Origin: Eutrigla gurnardus
Taxonomy: Eukaryota > Chordata > Actinopteri > Perciformes > Triglidae
Assembly: GCA_963514095.1 (NCBI GenBank)
Contig: OY741271.1
Coordinates: 5,488,976-5,552,975 of the forward strand
Direction: 5' to 3'
Length of the DNA stretch: 64,000 bases
The notes beneath the pieces are model-generated. The model was not told the DNA's origin and did not search any database. It was given only the letters and a program-made list of their open reading frames with translations. Positions 48,801-60,215 of the stretch are shown in pieces (the stretch's first letter is position 1; each line of letters opens with the position of its first letter). Both the position numbers and the translations under genes were made by a program.

Positions 48801-50143
48801 CCAGACTTTGATGCTGTGGTCCTCCCAGAAAAGAAGAAGCTGGAGCCCACAAAGCCTGAACCCTTCAGACTGCTGCTGGATGAACGGGGAAATGTGAGGA
48901 GCAGTCGCTGGGATCAGATGGTACGACACAATCTGCCATTGACGGTGTTTGTTCTCAACAAAAACAACCCTACCTTGACTCTCAAAGGTGACCCCTGTGT
49001 CTTGTAGGTGAAAGAAGAACAGAAACGAGAGGAAGCTTTGGTATTCAAAGCCAGGCCCAACAAAGTCACTCACAAGGAGCCCTTCCAGCCCAAGAAGCAG
49101 GTCCGGCCTGATGTGGGTAAGTCTATCAACATGCAGAGCTGCACCATCAGTCACTGACTCTAAACTGCGGCATTCGTTACTCGGGATGCAGTGATACCAG
49201 TATCTGATGGGTAATGTACTCCTACTCCAATACCACGAAGTCGATGTGATATTATCTCATCAGTAGAGCCTAAGTAGCTGCCCAGCTGCAACAATAACCT
49301 GATGCACAAACTTTAAATGCAACATTTACTAGACGCGAGCAAAGGTCCTTGTCTTGTCAGCCAGCTTATTAAAATGAAGGGGGTTAGCCCCAAAATAGGG
49401 ATGTATGGAAAATACATGTTTTTTCCAAAGATATTGTTAGAACTCTACTTGGTCTGAAAAAGTGTTATCAGTGCATCCGCATCTGTTACTTTATATACTG
49501 ATATTTTGAACATAGACGCTCAGAAATGTGCATTTTCAATGGCGGGTACATCAAACATGGAGCAGCACTGAAGAGTGTTTGAGCTTTCTGCTCAACTCTC
49601 CACGTTTCGGTTGCCTTCACTACCTCCTGTGCTCACTATGGAATTAATTCCTCCACAGTTGTGGAGGCCTTCGCGCTGTCCACAGAGCGACGGGCCCTGG
49701 AGCGGCAGGAACACGAGCGGCATGCCAGTGAGAAGGAGGCGCTCAGGAAACTCATGGAGGAGCAGCAGAGACAAGAGCAGGAGCAGAAGGAGAAGGAGGA
49801 GATCGCCAGACTGCGGCAAGAACAGGTACCTGCAAACCAGTTAACTTGGAAGATTGATGACATGATTTCTCCTGGTTTGGAATACTCTCGTTGATGTGGT
49901 GGCAGATGGACTGTAATGTTAACGAGCTGCTTCCTCGTCACCAATGTGACACTACTGTATAAAGAGGAGGGACCATTATAGGTTACTGTGTAATATGTGG
50001 AGCTGTCTGACTGGTTTCCTTAATCTCTGCAGGTTCACGCTGCGCAGCCCGTCAGACACTATAAACAAGTCGCCGTGAAGAAGAGTGAAGTTCCCCTCAC
50101 GGTCCCTCAGTCGCCCAACTTCTCCGACCGCTTCCGTTTGTGA
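42822..50143 (+). CDS. tpx2: TPX2, spindle assembly factor and Aurora A activator
   Basis: TPX2 binds and activates Aurora A, targets it to spindle microtubules and promotes microtubule nucleation; importins hold it inactive until RanGTP releases it. Sixteen coding exons were traced: 42822-42909, 43352-43483, 43936-44062, 44497-44556, 44643-44753, 44991-45100, 45998-46146, 47377-47548, 47678-47816, 47927-48146, 48326-48418, 48508-48681, 48774-48920, 49008-49116, 49659-49825 and 50033-50143. Phases agree throughout, giving 702 residues (human 747). The N-terminus (YEFDAPSHVVDL, then EDEWFE) matches the Aurora A-binding segment. Typical TPX2 motifs follow: FKAQPLP twice, PFSFEERDRERR, LPEKKK and a coiled coil (about 590-660). 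It ends SPNFSDRFRL, close to the family's usual end. An upstream in-frame ATG at 42,636 is intronic because a strong acceptor precedes 42,812. Confidence 0.96.
45461..45494. repeat. Perfect 16-bp inverted repeat (hairpin) in a tpx2 intron
   Basis: The arms caatgggcatcgttca and tgaacgatgcccattg are separated by two bases. It lies within a repeat-like stretch (about 45,135-45,600) that starts with a common fish motif (ggctgctggattaatcaaat). It could be part of a miniature element. Confidence 0.85.
47090..47300. repeat. Dispersed repeat fragment in a tpx2 intron
   Basis: The motif aggagtttattgccaagtac followed by acatacaatgaatttgc is a stretch I recognise as recurring in fish genomes. The family is not named, and edges are approximate. 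Confidence 0.45.
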
Positions 50144-50339
50144 TTCGCCCGCCTCACTCCACGCTATAAATCTAAATTTTACTACTTAAAATGTTTTGTT
50201 TTTAATCTATATTAAATGCTTTTTGTTAATATTTTGGCTTGTAACCAAGTGCTGTTTATTTTTTACACGCATTTCTATCTTAACCTTTTATCTTAAATCT
50301 CTCAACAGTTGTCTCATTTTTGCTGTCTTGCATCTTTCA

Positions 50340-50345
50340 AATAAA
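50340..50345 (+). terminator. tpx2: tpx2 polyadenylation signal
   Basis: AATAAA lies about 200 bp after the tpx2 stop, in AT-rich 3' UTR sequence. This is a normal distance. Confidence 0.7.
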
Positions 50346-50384
50346 ATGATTTAACGTTACAATTATGACCATTATTTACGAAAT

Positions 50385-50545
50385 GAACATCATTCTGTAT
50401 TGAAGCCTGGAAACTAGTGATTGAGACCATAAACTGAGATAATGAATCAAGTGAGAAGTAGGTTAATTTCTCATTTACTTTAATGCAATGACTTCTTTTT
50501 GCAACCAGATGAGTCGCCCCCGGTGGCCAGCAGAGAGACTGTACG
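50385..50545 (+). repeat. Dispersed fish repeat, copy 1
   Basis: The blocks agtgattgagaccataaact, agtgagaagtaggtt and caaccagatgagtcgccccc also occur, partly, at 52,380-52,520 and 55,640-55,940. All are in the same orientation. Confidence 0.7.
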
Positions 50546-51433
50546 TTTACACTTTTCAGAACAGGTTACTGACTGATGGCTATGTGATCATTTCTGTTTT
50601 ATTGTCCATGATTTGTTTATCAGTTATCGATTAAGCAGTCAAGTTAACAGGAAATGAAGGCTTGGGGTCAACACCCGAAGGGAGGAAGTCAGACTTTACT
50701 CCTACTTCCGCTTTCTGTGTCCGTTCTCAACTGACACGCCCCCAGCGTTTGAGAGAAGACATAAGTGCTTGTTTTTCATGAATTTGAGACCTAATTTGGC
50801 GATTTTTTAAAACTCAAAGTTGGCAGGGTGAATAACAACACACTGTTCTGTGGCATGCCAAACTCGGAACACATTTATTCTTACTTTACCCGGTATTTAA
50901 CTCTGGCAGCGACATGCGTCGGTGACGGCTACGTCACACGAGCTTCACGCCTATTGGTCGAGTCATTTTTGTAAGCCCTACAAACTCGCGGGTGTTTTGA
51001 AAGAGTCCAGTGAGCTCCTCCAGAGCTAAAGTACGGGCTTCACCGCTGCGTCACCGACCATCTAACGATTCTTTTCTTTTGTTTAATAAACGTCTCGTCC
51101 CACAGACCACATACATTGTTTTAAGGTTTAATGCAGTTTTCTTTTGCGGGGAATCAGCCATGTGAATGACGGGGCTCAACGGTCCATCGAAACGAGTTTC
51201 ATCCCGACGCTATTTTGATGCCGCACCACAGCGGCGCATTGTGATTGGTTGAAATAAATCCAAACGAGTCGGAGCGTTTTTCCCTCCGATCCCAGATATG
51301 CGATGTACTGTAGCCAGACCCTGTAATGTCAGGACACTGTATACACCATACACATTGTTCACGCTATCAAACTGCAACTTATTTTAACCACAAAGTAACG
51401 TTTCACCACAGTTCACACTCTTCAGTTAACTGT

Positions 51434-51439
51434 TTTATT
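51434..51439 (-). terminator. plod1: Candidate plod1 polyadenylation signal
   Basis: The plus strand reads tttatt, which is AATAAA on the minus strand, about 1.45 kb past the plod1 stop. Other weaker candidates exist, so the true end is uncertain. It leaves about 1.1 kb between the convergent tpx2 and plod1 ends. Confidence 0.35.
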
Positions 51440-51939
51440 CAAGTTGTGTTCAAAGCACGGCGATGGCTTGTAGCAGGAAATGACAACTGAGAGTATGGTA
51501 CACTTTTACTAACTCGGCTGGCAAACATGAAACAATGAGCTTTGCAAATGCAAACACAAATAAAATGGGGAGTGACTTTTCAAATAAAATACATACAAAA
51601 TGAAGGCTTTGGAGCGTCTCAGTTCAAGAAAGAATTGCTTTGGATACAAAAAAAGGCACAGTTAGTGTAACTTACTGAAGTAAAACTCGTCACAATAAAG
51701 AAATCTAAAGTGGAATCCTGGTGATTTCCTGAGATGTCCGGTTCAAGGCCCAAAACTGGATTTCTGATCCAGTCCAGACCACACAGGGGCCCTCAGACTG
51801 ACCCAACAGCTGCACCATAGTGGCTCCATGTAATGATGATGACGAGCGGGTGTTTCTGACTGGAAAGAATCCTTTAACGGTGCACATTCTTAAATATTTC
51901 TTAATTAAAGAAAAATGACCCAATTGACAGTCAGTCAGA

Positions 51940-52530
51940 CCGAAGCTTTCTGAGGGTCATGCACTTCCCACAATGCAATTGCTGGTGTACATGCTCCCAG
52001 TTTGTAACAAAGGCATGAGGTGATTGATATAAGCTTGTTTTGGAAGTGTCGTTCACCTCCGTGTTTTCTGAAAGGATGCCTGAAGTCATGTTTGTAAATG
52101 TCCTTAACACGGTTACATTGAGGACACAGAGGATCTAAGTGAACGACTTGTGTTGCAATGTGTGGACGACGGTTATGAAGCCTCGAGTTCGGCATTTTGG
52201 CTGTCGCCATCTTGGACTTTTGCAATTAGTGAACAAAAGTGACCATATTTGGACTGTGCCTCCACATGGCTTCTGGTTTGAAGTTGTTGACAAATTTGGC
52301 TTCATAATTCAAGTTAGCCTTTGCACCTAAATAGCATATTGTGTTGATAGTGTGGTAGTGACAGTAGCAACGCTATGTAAGTAGCCATGTCAGTCAGCAG
52401 GTAGCCCCGCCCCCTAAAGCATACCCTGCTTTATGGTCTGTTTGACTCTAATTGGACATCATGTTGGATTGAAGACTTGAATCTAATGATTGAGACCATA
52501 AACTCATGTTTACAGAGATAATGAACTTCT
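51940..52530 (+). repeat. Dispersed fish repeat, copy 2 (in plod1 3' UTR/flank)
   Basis: The segment holds gcctcgagttcggcattttg, ataccctgctttatggtctg and gattgagaccataaactcat. The last two recur in the other copies. The left edge is approximate. Confidence 0.6.
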
Positions 52531-52886
52531 ATACAACCCCCTGTGTTGAGTGTGTCTAATTTGAAAACACAGTTGGTCTACTAATTAGGCTAGGAGGTTT
52601 CAATTCCCACAAAGGTTTGGCCCCAAATTCAACGTAGGGGTACCGAACATTTTCAAACGATACTCAGTGCTAGTTATTATAGGTTGTACCATTATGCATC
52701 CGTTCTTTTACGTTTCATCATAGAGCACATGTATTGTACTGCTACTGGGTTGATCAAAGTCATATCATTGTATAAAATTCTTAAAGTGAGACATAAACAA
52801 GCAAATGAAGTCCAAATAGGAAAGTAAAGAGCATCAGTGATACTGAAGTCAGTGTGTGCCCTAATTGGTGTGGACACGTTTGTAGA

Positions 52887-55800
52887 TCACGGATCCACAA
52901 AGGAAACTGCGATGTAGCGGACGCCGGCGGTGGTCGGCAGGCCTTCGTGGTAGTGGGTGAGGCGGCCGGGGTGCAAGAGGGTCCAGCCTTTACGAGGAGC
53001 CTGAATGGAGCAGTCATAGCGGAGGAACCTGCATCCACCGCCCTGCAGTCACAACAACACAGGTTACCATCGGACTAAACACTCAAATCTGTAACCACCA
53101 CTACAATTCTTAAAATCTCAATAATCCATCCAAAACCTGAAAATCCATGGATCTGTAACTTTAAGAAAGGTGACACTAATCAGGTCACAAAATATACATT
53201 CTAATGAATATGAAAATGTATTAGTTAAAGGTGGAGTAGGTGATTCTATTCTATTTTATTGTGGACAAACCTGCAGGGAGTGTTGACTTTAATCAAGTGT
53301 AGCTTAACAGAGAAAAAGACGGAAAGTGGAAAGAACCACAAATAATTGTTTCAGTATAAAAAATGGTATTGCATAATTTGTATTTGACAAAATTGTTACT
53401 GGATTGAAAGTACTAATATCACACCATAAATGATCTGTTACTATGTAATTTTATCAAAAATATTTGAAAAATGAAATAAAATTAAATGTCAGCAGAGTAT
53501 TACATGATGTTATTCGGATACAACCAGGGAATTCATGTATATCATTTTTTAAATTAATGCCTGACATAATAGTAATATCAGTTTTTATTTGACAATGTAT
53601 GACAAGCAAAACCAATGGTGTTGAATAATTATCCATGATCGATTATTATGTATCAAATATATATTACAATGTATATATTCCAAAATGTTAGGTTCATACA
53701 TCAAAAGGTGTTGTAGGACGTTATGCACACTAAATCCTATATCATCACACATCAATGACAGAGAGTGTGTTGAACAGTAGTTTCTTCTCAGATGAGTTAA
53801 TCTAGTCCACAGTATTGTTGCTTTTTGTACATACGTGTACAGAAGGCAACAATCCTGTGGACTAGAGGCTCACTCATTGTTTAGTCCAGCATATTGACGA
53901 TGTAGGGAGACAAGATGGATGCAACAATAACAACAAGGCTTCGAGCGTCAGCTTCATGCAAAGACAAGCTCACAAACATAGAGATGACACAAATGGAAAG
54001 TTTGAAACATCAGGCATGTAGATGTACATGCCAGCAATATTATGGCCTTCCATTTCCAATGATCTGTTAGTGACTTCGGCTCCATGCTCCTACACTGCTC
54101 CACTGTGCTGCTTCACCTTCAGCCTTGAAAAAGTCAACCATGATCATTGGGACTATATTTACCTCCCGGTCCTCCCATCTATTACTTTTACTAATTACTG
54201 CCTGGTTTGGAGTGGTACCCTAATCAGGGCCGGCCCAAGCCTTTTGGGGGCCCTATGCAGAATTTGATTTGGGGCCCCCCTTCCACCACCGTGGAGTCAC
54301 CTGTGCTCGACGATTATCGACACAAATGTTACACTATAATGTTACATTAGAAAATGTATTAATTGCACCGCTTGGTGCTTGCTAACTCAATTGTAACCTC
54401 GTTCCACCTGTTGGAAATGTCACATTTCGACCGACCTCTAAACACACTCACCTGGTAATCAAGGCCCACTTGATTGAGTGCAATGTTTATAGTGAATGTG
54501 GAGGCGTCATGGTGTGGTCTCAAAGATGGCTGCTCGTCTGGCTTATATCTAACTACAAAGGCCAAGTCAAACTGAGCCTGCAAACACAGAGACAGAAAGG
54601 AGTCATGCATGCATTTGCATAGAAACTGACACATGTCGGCCCCTCGCAGCCCCTGCTCAACATAAAAGCTTGTTTCCCGGTCCAGCATTCATTTCCAGAG
54701 ACGGAGCAGAGAAGCAGAGTGAGAAATGGAGGTCCCCTGCATCATCATTTCCGGTAGCTCCTTTTACCTGCCGGCTCCAGCACATTTACCTGGTAGTCCA
54801 CGTCTTTGCTGTTGAGAGCTATGTTAATAGTGAATGTGGAGGCGTCGTGATGAGGAACAAGCAGGGGTTGCTCATCAGGTTTGTATCTCACCACAAAGTT
54901 GAGGGGAGTGGCACACTGATGAGAGAAGACTGATGTTAGGAAGCAGTAGAGGAGCCAATGGGAGAGCTCCTACTGGGGCGTAGCGCTACACCGATATGAT
55001 ATACACCGATATGTGAAAAACTGCTGATTTGTGATACAAAGAGTGAATCAATTCATGTTTTCATGTAAATAACCATGTTTGGCTTCACTCTATTAAAAGT
55101 AATATACTAATTCATAAAAGCTGGTAGCTTTTCTATTGTTAAAGTCTGATGATATTCGGTATTTTTCTTATTGATGACAAATCCCATGTTCAGACAAGTA
55201 TTGTTATTTCTTTGTGTATGCCATAGGGCTCCACTGTTGTCCACAAACTATTAAAACGAAAAAAGATCATGTCATGTCTATCCTGGCCAAAACAACTGTG
55301 ATTCAATATTATCCTTGTCAATCATCAAAACATGCTTAAATGTTAAAATGGTACCAAAACATACAAAATCACTTACATTTTGATAAGAAATAAATAGTTT
55401 GATTGTATCACACCATCTTCTTTAGTGAAAAACAACAGAAACCATCTTAAATAAGGTCATTTTAAACCATAAGGTCACAAATAAAGGATACATTCATGTT
55501 ATAAAATAGCAACCTTGTTTGAGTCTGTCCTTTGCTACGAGAAAGGAGCGAGGGACAAAGTTAGCTTCATAATACAAAGTCAACTTTACAGCCTAGTGTT
55601 ATAGTCATCTTAGTAGCTCGATGCGATAGCGACCTGTGAATCATGGTAGCCATGCCTTAAAGCATACGCTGCTTTATGTTCTGTTTGACTCTCAATGATG
55701 AATGACACCCTGAGTGTCAATGACAATACCTGTATGAATAAAGGTTAAATCAAATGGGACCATAATTGAATAAATGAACATCACGCTGAATTGAATAAGA

Positions 55801-58800
55801 CTTGAATGAGAGCATAAACTCATGTGTACAATGTTAACTGAGATAAGTGAGAAGTAGGGCCATTTTCGAATAGACTGATACAATTATATACTGTAGATAG
55901 ATACAATTAGTTATTTTTCCAACCAGAGGAGTCGCCCCCTGATGGTCTGCAGAGATAATGCAATTTTGATTTAATTTTAAGAACCAGAGGTTTCCACCTG
56001 GGGAGAACGCTGCAGACGGCAGCCGTTAGAGGGCTTTAATGTATTTGATCTTCTCAATGTCCTCTAAAGGTTCTTGTTGTTGCCACTGAAAGGATCAGAA
56101 AAATTTCAACGTCACCCGACAGAGAAATAAAACCCTTTTCCTTACCTTTCACTGGATCCAGTGATCCAGATCTGGGCGAAACCAACCAATGCTACAGCAA
56201 CAACCACTGGCATACTGAGGAAATGTTCCGGGTAAAACTTCAGAATTTCTAGCCAGAAACAGCTTTTTGCATCCGAACTGAATGGTTCAGTATGAATACA
56301 GGTAATGTTACACCCTCAGTCGTAATGTAAGAGAGAAGGACAAAAAACACAGTCCTTGACATGTGCAAAATATATATTATCTTATATACGTGATGCTCAT
56401 TCAAGTCTACAGCAACCTTAGTTAAGTATGAGTCATCAAAGTCACTGGTTGTGTCCGAAATCAATCACTCAGTCACTTCTCCATACTCACTATCCAGGGA
56501 GTTCTATGTAGACCATGATATAGAAGGCTATATAGAGGACTATATAGAGGACTATGTAGAGGGCTATGTAGAGGACTATATAGAGGGCTATGTAGAGGGC
56601 TATGTAGAGGGCTATGTAGAGGACTATGTAGAGGGCTATGTAGAGGACTATATAGAGGGCTATGTAGAGGACTATGTAGAGGACTATATAGAGGGCTATG
56701 TAGAGGGCTATGTAGAGGACTATATAGAGGGCTATGTAGAGGGCTATGTAGAGGGCTATGTAGAGGACTACGTAGAGGACTATGTAGAGGGCTATGTAGA
56801 GGACTACGTGGAGGACTATGTATAGGGCTATGTAGAGGGCTATGTAGAGGACTACATAGAGGACTACGTAGAGGACTATGTAGAGGGCTATGTAGAGGAC
56901 TACGTAGAGGACTATGTAGAGGGCTAAGTAGAGGACTACGTAGAGGACTATGTAGAGGGCTATGTAGAGGACTATGTAGATGACTTTGTAGAGGACTATG
57001 TAGAGGGCTATGTAGAGGGCTATGTAGAGGGCTACGTAGAGGGCTATGTAGAGGACTACATAGAGGACTACGTAGAGGACTATGTAGAGGGCTATGTAGA
57101 GGACTACGTAGAGGACTATGTAGAGGGCTAAGTAGAGGACTACGTAGAGGACTATGTAGAGGGCTATGTAGAGGACTATGTAGAGGACTATGTAGAGGAC
57201 TTTGTAGAGGACTATGTAGAGGGCTATGTAGAGGACTATATAGAGGGTTATGTTGAGGACTATGTAGAGGGCTAAGTAGAGGACTACGTAGAGGACTATG
57301 TAGAGGGCTATATAGAGGGCTATGTAGAGGACTATGTAGAGGACTATGTGGAGGACTATGTAGAGGGCTATGTAGAGGACTATGTAGAGGGCTATGTAGG
57401 ACTATGTAGAGGACTATGTAGAGGGCTATGTAGAGGACTATATAAAGGACTTTATAGAGGACTATATATATAAAGGACTTTATAGAGGACTATATATAGA
57501 TGACAAGGTAGAGGACTATATAAAGAACTAATAAAATCTATGAATTACTATGGAGACTATTACTTCCTGTCGACTTGCGGACATGGCGCAGGCAAAGAAA
57601 GAGAGGGAGAGAAAGAAAAAGTTTTCCCACGCTGACATTGAAGTTATTCTTGTAAAGTACTGTGGCTTAATGAACCAGACGATGTTATCTTGTTACTGTA
57701 ATCTCACGCTCAAATACGACTCGAAACATTGACAGGTACGGTGGCTGAGGAGGAACAGACAAGGCGAACTTGCACTTTACATGTTGACAAAGAGCTGTGA
57801 CACTGTATATGTAAATATACATATACATATATATATATCATTTCATATTTTCATGATTTTATCTCAATCACTCTGCTCTCTCTAATCTCATCCATCTGTC
57901 ATTTTTCAACCAGCACAATGCATGATGGTATATAATGTTAATTTAGTGACCATCGGTTGTACACTACATCAACAACATGAAGAACTCACTATTTAGTGAG
58001 TAGTGAGTGATTTCGGACACGTCTTTTGAATATTCTCTCAAAAATTGTCGGAAGCAAGTTTCCTTGGTCATCCATCATCTACCACATATCCTGTATTCAG
58101 GGTCTGGGGGGGCTGGAGTCGATACCAGCTGTCATTGGGTGAAGGCAGGGTCTATCACAGGGCTGACATGTAGAGACAGACAGGTCTCCGTCCTGCATGT
58201 CTTTGGACTGTGGGAGGAAGCCAGAGAACCCGGAGAGAACCCATGCTAACATGCAAACTCCACCCAGAAGGACCCCGACCCGGGAATCGAACCCGGGACC
58301 CTCTCGCTGTGAGCACAGTGCGACCACCGTGCAGCCCTGGAGGGATGCCAGTGCTCTTTATTACACATGGTTGAGTTACATGATGACCTGCCATATAATA
58401 AACAGGGCTTTTGTTTCTGAAACCTTGGATGCCCAAAACACCAACCAATTTGCTCTCACTCTATTGGACTCACAGGTGCACTCTGGGAAATGCGGTACAA
58501 GCACTTCTGCAACAAGGCTGCAGACAAAGTAGGATAAATGACAGTTAATAACCAAAAACATAATTTCAGGAAGTCTTCTTAATGTTCCATGTAAGATGGT
58601 GTGATGTTAAATTGAGACACATTTCCGCAAAGTTCCTCAAAACAGACTCAGTGCCGACCCGTGTTCTGAATCTTACCTTGGTGTAGTAACCAGGATACAT
58701 TTTCTCCGTTATCGGTGCAATATATTCCAGTAAGAATTTGTGCCATTCCCTTTCAAAGTTGATTTGATTCAAATGGATGTCGATTGTTGGGACATTCTCA

Positions 58801-60182
58801 TAGCCACCTTGGATTCTATTGTCCTGACAAACCAAAAAATGAATCAGTTTAGAAAATAACTCAACATCACAACAACAATTAAAACAGTATGGCATTGAAA
58901 TCAGGGCTGCTGTAGATAATGCAGCCCAAATATACAAAGACAACACATTACACAAACAGAGACCAATACTGACAAAGAAACAATGGGCCTCATTCACCAA
59001 CCGTTCTTCAAAAGCATTTTATTAAACCCTAGTTACGCAGTTCTAATTAAGATTCTGGCATTCACCAATGTTTTCTTATTTGGGATTTGTTCTGAGCTAA
59101 GAACAAATTCTTTTTTTTTTAAAGATTTTTTTGAGGCATTTATTAGCAGTGGATAGATCGGAAACATGAGGAGAGAGAGAGGGGATGTGACATGCAGCAA
59201 AGGACCTCCGGCCGGGATTCGAACCGGGGTCGGCTGCGTATGTACGTTCGTACATGGCATGTTCTCTAACCACTCCGCCAACTGCGCGCCCTAAGAACAA
59301 ATTCTACGCACAATCGAAAGCACACTTACCCACATCTAAGTGTTGACATGTTTGCACTAAATAATGGGCTATTGCGTTTTTCTTCTTTTTATTATTGCAG
59401 AATAGTGTAGAATTTAAATGACAATAATATTTATATAATTTATGCTGCACGGTGGGGTAGTGGGTAGCACTGTCGCCTCACAGCAAGAGGGTCCCAGGTT
59501 CGATTCCCGGTTCCTTCTGTGTGGAGTTTGCATGTTCTCCCCATGTGAGCGTGGGTTCTCTCCGGGTTCTCCGGCTTCCTCACACAGTCCGAAGACATGC
59601 AGGGTGGGGATAAACGACCAATGAGTTGCTTGCAGAGTTCGAGAGCAAGTCTGTTGTCTGGTCCCAGCAGTAGACCAATTAATTGATGACTCTAATTTGG
59701 CTGGGACCGGACAACAATCCTGATCCACTCCTGCGACCAGACTCTGCAGGCATCTAATTGGTCGTTTGTTAATAAAGGCTTGACTTTTACAGTGTTTTTA
59801 TTTATAGCTTACAATTTATCTCAAAAAAGAAACGCATCACTTCAAAAACAGGTTTCAGTGCATCTTTATTTTTCAAGATTTGTATTTATTATTTAAGTGT
59901 CTCAGAGTTTTAAACCAATAACTCTGAGCAGCCTTTCCAACTCAGTGGTCAGCATCTCTCTGTGTTTAATTTTAGATTTGACGTCAAACCATTTTTAATT
60001 TTATTTCATCGGTTGTGCGGCTGTCTCCGAGTACAGCATTCACTGAACGAGTAATAGCATCCCATGCATCTAGTTTCAGTCTTATTTTGGATCCACTACT
60101 GACGCTACTGAATATGACAGCTTGTTTGTTGTTCACTTGCAGCAACAAAGAGTAGTGCAGCAGTCACTTCCTCCACTTGAGA

Positions 60183-60215
<33 letters not shown>

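Noticed and set aside
48541..48897. 118-codon frame overlapping tpx2 exons
   Set aside because: It begins in the tpx2 reading frame but continues through the 92-bp intron into the wrong frame, so it would exist only if the intron were retained.
52781..53038. 85-codon minus-strand frame over the last plod1 exon
   Set aside because: It is a shadow frame; the true frame gives the lysyl hydroxylase C-terminus ending SFVDP.
56451..56825. 124-codon open frame of Tyr-Val-Glu-Gly/Asp repeats
   Set aside because: It is a reading of a 12-bp minisatellite; the period is a multiple of three, so any frame stays open.
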